A stretch of DNA of 15,547 bases from assembly GCA_002454975.1 (NCBI GenBank), contig DKJZ01000030.1:1-15547 (forward strand), given 5' to 3'. This document shows positions 6,990-13,565 of this stretch, one piece after another. Below the pieces are notes generated by a model that had not been told where the DNA came from, did no database searches, and saw only the letters and a list, made by a program, of their open reading frames with translations. The translations under genes and the position numbers were made by a program. This stretch comes from Hylemonella sp. UBA6679. Its GTDB lineage: Bacteria; Pseudomonadota; Gammaproteobacteria; Burkholderiales; Burkholderiaceae_C. The first letter of the stretch is position 1, and every line of letters starts with the position of its first letter.

Positions 6990-7456
6990 CGAGCGAGGCA
7001 TATCAAGGCAACCCAAGGTTGCGCAGTGTGCGCATTGATGTGGGGGGCGCGGCGCGGCAAATCATGGATGGCACTCAGCGTGTGACCATGGTCCCGCTGA
7101 CGATCCGCCGCAAACAAAACCGCAAGCTGCTGACCCCTCCGTCATGCACTGGGGCCAACGTCATGTCCGGCGGCTTGGACATTCCGATGATCAAAACGCT
7201 GGGCAAGGCGTTTTATTGGCAGCGCTTGCTCGATGAGGGCAAGTACGCCACGGCGACCGATCTGGCGCGGGCGTTCAAGCTGGAGCCGGGCTGGGTCGCG
7301 GAGGTCATGCGCATGGCGAATTTGGCTCCTGAGATCATTGAGGCCATTCTGGACGGGTCCCAGCCAAGGCACTTGAATCTGCAGACGATCCGTGGGCGTC
7401 ATGAGCCCCTGCCACGCGACTGGGAGGAGCAAAAAAAGATGCTTGCCTTTGTGTGA
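6986..7456 (+). CDS. Recombinase-associated protein with ParB-like helix-turn-helix
   Basis: 156 residues; the ATG overlaps the recombinase stop (ATGA) and has AGGAGG about 8 nt upstream, so it is the last gene of the cassette. After a basic N-terminal part (PLTIRRKQNRKLL) the segment LARAFKLEPGWVAEVMRMAN-LAPEIIEAILDG (about 90-122) matches the HTH pattern of ParB/KorB-type DNA-binding proteins. The end (PLPRDWEEQKKMLAFV) is as I recall for proteins found behind recombinases of this type. It may help the recombinase bind DNA or control the cassette; this is inferred from position and the HTH only. Confidence 0.75.
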   Translation: MTSEAYQGNPRLRSVRIDVGGAARQIMDGTQRVTMVPLTIRRKQNRKLLTPPSCTGANVMSGGLDIPMIKTLGKAFYWQRLLDEGKYATATDLARAFKLEPGWVAEVMRMANLAPEIIEAILDGSQPRHLNLQTIRGRHEPLPRDWEEQKKMLAFV

Positions 7457-7587
7457 TTTGGCTCAGCTTGATTTGACTGCAAACGGCCATTTGCGGACCT
7501 TGGAGTCGGCCGACATTCAGACGCGGGAACACCCGGTTCGAGCCATACCCCACCACTGACGGATGACGGCTATGGGGCAACTCGTTT

Positions 7588-7601
7588 CTGCAAAAATGCA
7601 G
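7588..7601. other. Short stem-loop downstream of the metal ATPase gene
   Basis: CTGCA-AAAA-TGCAG forms a 5-bp stem, lying 22-36 bp past the ATPase stop on the minus strand, in the 167-bp gap between the convergent recombinase cassette and ATPase gene. It has no T-run and is only a weak candidate terminator. Nothing else is recognisable in this gap. Confidence 0.25.
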
Positions 7602-7623
7602 TATCGCCCATTGGCAATCGAAC

Positions 7624-9918
7624 TCAAGCTGCGGTCGCTTCAAAAAAGTGGCGGGTGCAGCGACCTGCTCGAAGCACTCGCAATCCGTTGAACACAACTA
7701 AGAGGCTGGCTCCCATGTCCGCAAAGACGGCCATCCACATGGTCGCGCCATTGAATAGTGCAAGCAACAGGAACACAGCCTTGATGCCCAAGGCCAAAGC
7801 AATGTTCTGCCAGAGAATGGCTTGGGTCTTGCGTGAAAGTCTGATGGCTTCAGGAATGCGGCGCAGGTCGTCGTTCATGATCACCACGTCTGCCGCTTCC
7901 ATGGCAGTGTCCGTTCCCGCGCCGCCCATCGCGAAACCAATGTTGGAACGTGCAAGCGCAGGTGCATCGTTGATACCGTCTCCGGTCATCGCAACACAGC
8001 CATATTGCTTTTGCAGCTCCTCAATGGCAGCGAGCTTGTCCTCGGGCAGCAGATTGCCGCGCGCATCGTCAATCCCAGCCTGCCTGGCAATGGCCTTTGC
8101 CGTGGCAACGTTGTCGCCCGTGAGCATGACGGACGCTACGCCCAATGCATGAAGGTCCTCGATGGCCACCCGCGAACTCTCCTTGATGGTGTCCGCAACC
8201 GCAAAGATCGCCAGCACTTGGATTGACGACGCAAGCATCGTGACGGTGCGGCCCTGTGCTTCATGCTCAGCCAAGCGTGCTTCGATCTGCGGGCTGCAAA
8301 GGCCACGGTCTTCAATCAGGCGGTGGTTCCCAAGGATCAACTGGTGTTCGTTGGACCAGGCTTCAATGCCGCGCCCCGGCAAGGCAGTGAAGCCTTCGAG
8401 CTGTCCGTTGCCTTGGATGCCCAGTCCTTGGGCGATAGCTTTGGAAACTGGATGGTCAGAGTGCGCCGCCAAATCAGACGCCCAACGCAGGACTTGTGAC
8501 TCCAGCTGGTCAGTGGGCAGAACTTCGGTAGCCACCAACTTGGGCTTGCCCTGCGTGATGGTGCCGGTCTTGTCCAGCGCGATCGCCTTGATCTTGCGGG
8601 CTCCCTCCAGATGGATGCCGCCCTTGATCAGGATGCCACGGCGCGCGGCAGAGGCCAGGCCACTCACGACGGTTACGGGGGTGGAGATCACCAACGCGCA
8701 AGGGCACGCGATGACCAAAAGCACAAGAGCCTTGTAAATGGCCTGCATCCAGGACCAGTCCATCAGCCAGGGTGTCAGCAGGCAAACGGCCAATGCCAGC
8801 GCGAAAACGGCGGGCGTGTAGATGGAAGCAAAGCGGTCGACAAACTGCTGCGTGGGAGCGCGCGATCCTTGGGCCTGTTCGACCGCGTGGATGATTCGGG
8901 CCAGCAAAGTTCCATTGGCCGTTGCATTGACTTGGACCTCGACCATGCCCGTGGTGTTGATGGTTCCCGCAAACACGGGGTCGCCGATGGTCTTGTCAAC
9001 GGGGATGCTCTCTCCGGTCACTGGAGACTGGTCCACGGAAGTGGTCCCTGCGACGATCACTCCGTCGAGAGGAACGCGTGCGCCGGGTTTAACCCGAACG
9101 ATTGCGCCTATGGCGACTGTCTTGACCAAGCTTTCCACCCATGAACCATCGGCTTGCTTGACCTCGGCCTTCTCAGGCGTCATGTCCAACAGACCTTTGA
9201 TGGCATTGCGGGCGCGGTCCACCGAGCTCGCTTCGATGAGTTCGGCAATGGCATACAGGGTCATCACCATGGCGGCTTCCGGCCATTGACCAATGACGAA
9301 GGCTCCCGTGACGGCGACAGTCATCAACGCATTGATGTTCAAACGCAGGTTGCGCAGCGCGGTCAAGCCCTTCATGTAGGTCGAAAATCCTGCCAGTCCA
9401 ATGGCGGCGACTGAGAGTGCCATGCCGATGCCTGAAAAGGTCAACATATGAGGGGCAAAGAAAGAAATCGATTCGGCGCCAAATGCCAGGACCAAGGCCA
9501 AGGCGTAGCGTGGCAAGCCTTCGGGAAGCGCAAAGCCGCTATGGCTGAGTCCATGGTGATGATCATGGCCTGTGTGGTCATGATCATCGTCTTGCTCTAC
9601 TGGCCCCGACAATGGAACCGGTTTGAATCCCGCCTTGCGAATCGCATCGAGCGCCTGAGGAATGGACTCGGCGGGGGCGTCGATGGCAAGAGTTCTCGCA
9701 CCCAGTTGAAAACTCAGGCTACGCAGACCTGGCAGTTTGGCCAAGGCATGGCGGATCTCGCCTTCTTCCGCCGCGCAATCCATGGTGGGGATGCGAAAAA
9801 CCGGGATGCCTTCTGGCTCCGGCTTGGGTTGGACGGCCGCCATCGTTTCAGGCCCGCAGGCGCTTCCACACCCACAGGCGTGACTGGCATTGGGTTCTTC
9901 GGTGTGCGGGTGGCTCAT
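7624..9918 (-). CDS. cadA: Cd2+/Zn2+/Pb2+-exporting P1B-type ATPase
   Basis: 764 residues, starting MSHPHTEEPN at ATG 9918 with AAGGAC 5 nt upstream; a longer reading to 9975 would cross its own promoter. It has a Cys-rich N-terminus (HACGCGSACG, 13-22), a metal-binding domain with MDCAAEE (47-52), and a His/Asp-rich linker (109-127). The transmembrane region carries the ion motif CPC at 405-407; the phosphorylated Asp is D449 in DKTGT; the actuator motif is TGES (301-304), the nucleotide-domain HP is at 489-490, and TGDGINDAP lies near 645-653. Asp734 in FADMGASLLVV corresponds to the conserved TM8 Asp of Zn/Cd pumps. It exports divalent soft metals across the inner membrane. Full length and apparently functional. 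A zntA or pbrA name would fit equally well. Confidence 0.93.
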   Translation of the reverse strand: MSHPHTEEPNASHACGCGSACGPETMAAVQPKPEPEGIPVFRIPTMDCAAEEGEIRHALAKLPGLRSLSFQLGARTLAIDAPAESIPQALDAIRKAGFKPVPLSGPVEQDDDHDHTGHDHHHGLSHSGFALPEGLPRYALALVLAFGAESISFFAPHMLTFSGIGMALSVAAIGLAGFSTYMKGLTALRNLRLNINALMTVAVTGAFVIGQWPEAAMVMTLYAIAELIEASSVDRARNAIKGLLDMTPEKAEVKQADGSWVESLVKTVAIGAIVRVKPGARVPLDGVIVAGTTSVDQSPVTGESIPVDKTIGDPVFAGTINTTGMVEVQVNATANGTLLARIIHAVEQAQGSRAPTQQFVDRFASIYTPAVFALALAVCLLTPWLMDWSWMQAIYKALVLLVIACPCALVISTPVTVVSGLASAARRGILIKGGIHLEGARKIKAIALDKTGTITQGKPKLVATEVLPTDQLESQVLRWASDLAAHSDHPVSKAIAQGLGIQGNGQLEGFTALPGRGIEAWSNEHQLILGNHRLIEDRGLCSPQIEARLAEHEAQGRTVTMLASSIQVLAIFAVADTIKESSRVAIEDLHALGVASVMLTGDNVATAKAIARQAGIDDARGNLLPEDKLAAIEELQKQYGCVAMTGDGINDAPALARSNIGFAMGGAGTDTAMEAADVVIMNDDLRRIPEAIRLSRKTQAILWQNIALALGIKAVFLLLALFNGATMWMAVFADMGASLLVVFNGLRVLRAGRCTRHFFEATAA

Positions 9919-9955
9919 GAATGTCCTTGCAAAGCTGTGTTCGAGTCGATACAGT

Positions 9956-9986
9956 ATTAAAAACCCTGTAGCCACTACAGAGTCAA
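9956..9986 (-). promoter_or_regulatory. MerR-family metal-responsive promoter/operator of the ATPase gene
   Basis: On the minus strand -35 TTGACT (9986-9981) and -10 TTTAAT (9961-9956) are separated by 19 bp, the over-long spacer that MerR-type activators untwist. Inside the spacer, CTGTAG-TGG-CTACAG (9980-9966) is a perfect dyad, followed by GGGT, closely matching known CadR/PbrR operators. The regulator gene is transcribed away on the plus strand. Confidence 0.88.
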
Positions 9987-10004
9987 GCCCTTGAGGAAAT
10001 CCCC

Positions 10005-10487
10005 ATGAAAATCGGCGAACTGGCCGCGCTCACGAACACGAAAGTCGAGACCATTCGTTTTTACGAGCGCGAGAACTTGTTGGCTGAGCCCGGTCGCAGT
10101 GAGGGCAATTACCGCATTTACGATGAAACCCATGCAGAGCGCTTGTCCTTCATCCGCCATTGCCGTGGCCTGGACATGACGCTTGACGAGATTCGTGTTC
10201 TCTTGCGATTCAAGGACACACCTACGGAGAACTGTCTGGAAGTCAATGAGCTTTTAGACGAGCACATTGGTCATGTGGCAGAACGAATCAAGGAACTGCG
10301 CCAGTTGGAAAGGCAGCTCAAAAGCTTGCGCGAAGCCTGCCTGGGTGGTCAGGAGGCGCAGCACTGCGGGATCCTCAATGAGCTGACGGAAATTGCGAGA
10401 TCACCGTCACCCAATCACAGCCGCGAAGGCCATATTCATGGTGCGCATGCTGGAAGTGGCGTGCGCAAGGCAAGTCGCCAGCATTGA
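10005..10487 (+). CDS. cadR: MerR-family heavy-metal regulator (CadR/PbrR type)
   Basis: 160 residues from ATG 10005 with GAGGAAA upstream. The N-terminal winged helix (MKIGELAALTNTKVETIRFY, then the wing around RSEGNYRIYDE) is followed by a dimerisation helix (about 84-108, HIGHVAERIKELRQLERQLK). The metal-site cysteines are Cys77 (ENCLEV), Cys112 and Cys121 (CLGGQEAQHC). This trio is shared by CadR, PbrR and ZntR-type sensors of Cd, Pb or Zn; the 9-residue step between the last two is closer to PbrR/ZntR than to Pseudomonas CadR as I recall them. A His-containing tail (HSREGHIHGAHAGSG) extends the C-terminus. It is divergent from the ATPase gene and binds the operator between them. Confidence 0.9.
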   Translation: MKIGELAALTNTKVETIRFYERENLLAEPGRSEGNYRIYDETHAERLSFIRHCRGLDMTLDEIRVLLRFKDTPTENCLEVNELLDEHIGHVAERIKELRQLERQLKSLREACLGGQEAQHCGILNELTEIARSPSPNHSREGHIHGAHAGSGVRKASRQH

Positions 10488-10630
10488 GCCGTGAAGAGGC
10501 AAGCGAACTCGACATCGAAGATTGGATGCCAGCTTCCGGGCACTTCGTTTCAAATAGTGACTGTCCCCAATGGGCACGAAGCCGACAGGTGAAGTTTCAT
10601 TCGATGAATGGCTCCTGTGGGTCGGACTGA
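10484..10630 (+). CDS. Possible small ORF overlapping the regulator stop
   Basis: A 48-residue frame opens with TTG overlapping the cadR stop (TTGA) and runs LSREEASELDIEDWMPASGH ... to TGA at 10628. The composition looks protein-like (acidic helix, three cysteines overall) and the overlap suggests coupling, but the ribosome site is weak and no homology is recognised. It may be the remnant of a longer gene. Confidence 0.2.
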   Translation: MSREEASELDIEDWMPASGHFVSNSDCPQWARSRQVKFHSMNGSCGSD

Positions 10631-10680
10631 GACACTCACCTAACAGTGCCCGTACAAGGACATCTGGACCAGAAACTTAG

Positions 10681-10697
10681 TGCCTGAACATCAGGCA
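10681..10697. promoter_or_regulatory. 17-bp dyad, operator-like
   Basis: TGCCTGA-ACA-TCAGGCA has perfect 7-bp arms and a 3-bp centre. The size and symmetry fit a dimeric repressor site; the protein is unknown. It lies just upstream of a terminator. Confidence 0.35.
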
Positions 10698-10707
10698 AAT
10701 TCACCAC

Positions 10708-10736
10708 CGGCGAGCCAAGTGCTCGCCGTTTTCATT
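10708..10736 (+). terminator. Rho-independent terminator
   Basis: CGGCGAGC (10708-10715) and GCTCGCCG (10721-10728) form a perfect 8-bp GC-rich stem with a 5-nt loop, followed by TTTTCATTT. It would end transcription entering the prophage remnant from cadR, or belongs to a lost upstream phage gene. Confidence 0.7.
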
Positions 10737-10747
10737 TGTGGCGAGGC

Positions 10748-10783
10748 ATTGGCGAACCAGAAGTTTCCGCGTGGTTCGCCAAT
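10748..10783. repeat. 11-bp perfect inverted repeat with an outer 7-bp pair
   Basis: ATTGGCGAACC (10748-10758) and GGTTCGCCAAT (10773-10783) are exact complements across a 14-nt loop. An outer pair GTGGCGA (10738-10744) and TCGCCAC (10799-10805) extends the symmetry. No T-run follows. It could be an operator, a recombination site or an RNA structure. Confidence 0.5.
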
Positions 10784-10884
10784 CGGTCCCTCGTATGTTC
10801 GCCACCCGAAATCTCCAATGACACCTGTTCCTCAACAACGTCAAAGGAGTAATCCATGCCAGCAACGGCAACCTCACTTATGCC

Positions 10885-11760
10885 TTGGTGCTCGGCAGCC
10901 GTAAGGCCGAAGCCAAACGCTTCAAGCGTTGGGTCACCCACGAGGTGTTGCCTGCCATCCGCAAGACCGGCTCCTATGCCGTGTCCGCCATGGCCGCATT
11001 ACCCGCACCGACCCAGGACCGTGTCACTTCGCTGCTCCTGATTGGGGAAGCTGTGGCCAAGGTGCCTGGCGTCAAAGTTGGCATCGCCATGGCAGCGACG
11101 CTGACCTGCATCCATGAAAACACCGGACTGACCATCGAGACCTTGCGTCGTGCGCTGCCTGCAGCCAACGAGCCGATCTGCTCTCTCAATGCCACGCAAC
11201 TGGGCAAGCTGGTCGGCCTCTCGGCCAAGACCACCAACCTGCGCCTGGCCAACCTGGGTCTGCAGGTGCGCAACGAGCGTGATGAGTGGGAACTGACCGA
11301 ACCGGGTGAGGCGTGGGCGGAAGCGATGCCGTATGGGTTGGCCCCGCAGTCAAACGCCATTCGAACCGACATCGATTCAGGGGCTGCTCGGATGCGATTG
11401 CGATCTACCAGCACGCTCTACCGGGTTCGCTCAGAGTGGCGCTTCTCGCAAGAGGCGTTCGCAGTCTTTGATGCTTGGTGGATGCATGTGCTCAATCAAG
11501 GGGTGCTGTGGTTTGCGATGCCACTCACGGCTGGGTTGGGCGTTCAGGCAGTTCAAGCGCGATTCATTGCGCCATGGGACACCGAGCTTTTAGCGGGAAA
11601 CAGGTGGCAGGTGAAAGCGCAACTAGAGGTGCAAGACTTTCCTCGGCTAAGTCCTGATGAGGTTCAGGTGGCCGCAGTACTTGGACCAGATGCCATCGCG
11701 CTGGGGGATCGCCTACATGCCTGGCTCAATCAAACCATCGTGGCATCGGACTACTGGTAG
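10885..11760 (+). pseudogene. Chimera: phage antirepressor (BRO-type) fragment fused in frame to a phage tail protein
   Basis: The frame is open from 10822 (after TGA 10819) to 11760, but the first usable starts are TTG 10885 or GTG 10888, without a ribosome site. Counting from 10885 (291 codons), residues 1-31 (LGSRKAEAKRFKRWVTHEVL) are the end of a BRO-N domain whose first ~60 residues are missing. Residues about 32-150 continue as a phage antirepressor (GLTIETLRRALPAANEPICS, DEWELTEPGEAWAEAMPY). From about residue 151 the sequence is that of a tail protein: LAPQSNAIRTDIDSGAARMR, WRFSQEAFAVFDAWW, WQVKAQLEVQDFP. Two functionally unrelated phage proteins are therefore joined near 11332-11340. 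I infer a deletion that happened to keep the frame. Family assignments are from memory of such proteins and would need profile searches. Confidence 0.7.
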
Positions 11761-11784
11761 CCATAGACACTAAGGAAATCAAAC

Positions 11785-13560
11785 ATGACCCTCAAGACCC
11801 GGCTCGATCAAGCTGTGGGAACGATCGAGGGGGATGCAGGCTTACTCCATCAGATCGTCCACGGGGATGATCAGACAACCGTCACCACGCAAGGTGGTCA
11901 GGTCAAAAGTGTGGCCAACGTCATTCATGGAGTGCAGACCCAGCTTGATGCTTCCCGACAAGATCTGACCAATCAGGTTGCCACTGCAACTCAGCAAGCC
12001 ACCAGCGCCGCGCAATCGGCCAGCAATGCCGCAAGCTCTGCGACGACAGCCAGCACCAAAGCAACGGCAGCCACTGACTCCGCGACCAGTGCTGCCAGCT
12101 CCGCTACTGCGGCGGCCACGTCGGCGGCGACTGCCAGCACCAAGGCCAGTGATGCCAGTAGCAGCAAGACGGCAGCAGCAGCGTCTGCCACCAATGCTGC
12201 GACGAGTGCCGCTAATGCGGCTGGTTCTGCGACTGCTGCTTCGACCTCAGCGAGCACTGCCTCTCAAAAGGCAACCGATGCAGCTGTAAGTGCCAGCTCC
12301 GCATCTGCCTCGGCACTCACGGCCACCAATAAAGCAGCGGACGCGCAAACTGCGTTGACTGCTGCGCAGGCGCAAGCCACCTTGGCATCCGATTGGGCGC
12401 AAAAGACCACGACCACAGTCGATGGTGCCGGTTATTCGGCTAAGTACTGGGCGGGTCAGGCGGCAAATTCTGCAGCCGTGGTCACCACCAATACGGTGAT
12501 TCCGGCGGAGGTGTTCACTGGTGATGGCGTCAAGACAGACTTCACTCTTTCACACCCAGTGGCGTACCCCGGCGCGTTGATGGTGACAGTGGCTGGTGTG
12601 CCTCAGGCCCCCATCGATGCCTATTCAGTCCCGACCACAACGACTCTGCGCTTTGTCTCGGCACCGACCAACGGCGTGGCGATCAGTGTTCGATATTTGG
12701 ACAAAGAGTCACAGTCTGGCGCAGCAGCTGCTCAAGAATGGGCCACCAAGACAAGTGGTGTTGTATCGGGGTCGACCGAATATTCGGCTAAATACCATGC
12801 GCAGGCTGCTGCCGCGAGTGCCACGTCTGCTGCAGGTTCTGCATCAGCCGCATCGGGGAGCGCGACTGCGGCGGCGGGCTCGGCAACTACCGCCACGACC
12901 AAAGCTGCAGATGCTGCAACTTCGGCAACCAACGCTGCATCCTCGGCAACAACAGCCAGTACCAAAGCGACAGATGCAAGCGCATCGGCCACCAGTGCGG
13001 CAACCAGTGCAAGCGGGGCATCTACTTCGGCCACTACGGCGTCCAGTAAAGCCACGGATGCAGGCAACAGCGCATCAGCGGCAGCAGGCTCAGCAACAAG
13101 TGCGGCCAGCAGTGCCACTGTGGCTCAGGACTGGGCAATCAAGACGTCGGCACCGGTCAGTGGCAGCGACTACTCTGCGAAATACTACGCACAGTCGATT
13201 TCTGCCTCAGCAGCTACCGCCTCTCAAAAGGCGACAGACGCTGCAACGAGTGCAACAGCGGCGGCATCTTCGGCCACTGCGGCATCAAGCAAGGCTTCTG
13301 ATGCAGCGACGTCGGCCACCAATGCTGCATCGTCGGCGAGTACGGCATCTGCCCAAGCAGTCGCGGCGGCAAGTTCAGCTACCAGCGCGGCATCGTCTGC
13401 CATGGCAGCGGCAGGTTCTGCAACAACGGCCAGTACCAAGGCTTCGGATGCAGGCAATAGTGCCAGCGCTGCAGCCACCTCGTCCAGCAATGCCAGCACT
13501 AGCGCTGCCAACGCGTCGAGTTCAGCCAGTGCTGCGTCTGTATCGGCGGCAATCCGCTGA
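11785..13560 (+). CDS. Phage tail-fibre stalk protein, Ala/Ser/Thr-rich repeats (C-terminus probably truncated)
   Basis: 591 residues from ATG 11785, with AAGGAAA upstream. The N-terminal ~60 residues (IVHGDDQTTVTTQGGQVKSV) are a typical fibre attachment segment. Most of the rest is low-complexity Ala/Ser/Thr/Lys repeats (units like AASSATTASTKATDA) that form trimeric coiled stalks. Three copies of the DWAxKT...YSAKYxAQ motif interrupt the stalk, beginning near residues 203, 318 and 449. Between the first and second lies a non-repetitive domain (about 235-310, VFTGDGVKTDFTLSHPVAYP), a small beta domain seen in fibres. The protein stops abruptly in stalk sequence (ASVSAAIR) with no receptor-binding tip, and its last codons coincide with J-protein sequence in another frame, so the 3' end has probably been lost. 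Confidence 0.8.
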   Translation: MTLKTRLDQAVGTIEGDAGLLHQIVHGDDQTTVTTQGGQVKSVANVIHGVQTQLDASRQDLTNQVATATQQATSAAQSASNAASSATTASTKATAATDSATSAASSATAAATSAATASTKASDASSSKTAAAASATNAATSAANAAGSATAASTSASTASQKATDAAVSASSASASALTATNKAADAQTALTAAQAQATLASDWAQKTTTTVDGAGYSAKYWAGQAANSAAVVTTNTVIPAEVFTGDGVKTDFTLSHPVAYPGALMVTVAGVPQAPIDAYSVPTTTTLRFVSAPTNGVAISVRYLDKESQSGAAAAQEWATKTSGVVSGSTEYSAKYHAQAAAASATSAAGSASAASGSATAAAGSATTATTKAADAATSATNAASSATTASTKATDASASATSAATSASGASTSATTASSKATDAGNSASAAAGSATSAASSATVAQDWAIKTSAPVSGSDYSAKYYAQSISASAATASQKATDAATSATAAASSATAASSKASDAATSATNAASSASTASAQAVAAASSATSAASSAMAAAGSATTASTKASDAGNSASAAATSSSNASTSAANASSSASAASVSAAIR

Positions 13561-13565
13561 GAACC

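Larger units (their letters stand above)
10488..10884 (+). other. 397-bp stretch without a clear gene, rich in dyad symmetries
   Basis: Between cadR and the prophage genes I see only a low-confidence small ORF and four symmetric elements: CATTC-GAT-GAATG (10598-10610), TGCCTGA-ACA-TCAGGCA (10681-10697), a terminator (10708-10736) and an 11-bp inverted repeat (10748-10783). It ends with a strong ribosome site AAAGGAG (10843-10849) before an ATG (10856) that opens only a 61-codon frame out of register with the antirepressor-like gene. Confidence 0.5.

Noticed and set aside
11990..13511. Ala/Val/Leu-rich minus-strand frames opposite the stalk gene
   Set aside because: Antisense reading of GCN/AGC-rich repeats; composition is explained by the stalk repeats.
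11977..13550. CRISPR-like repetition
   Set aside because: The repeats are coding, irregular in length and degenerate; no constant repeat with unique spacers.
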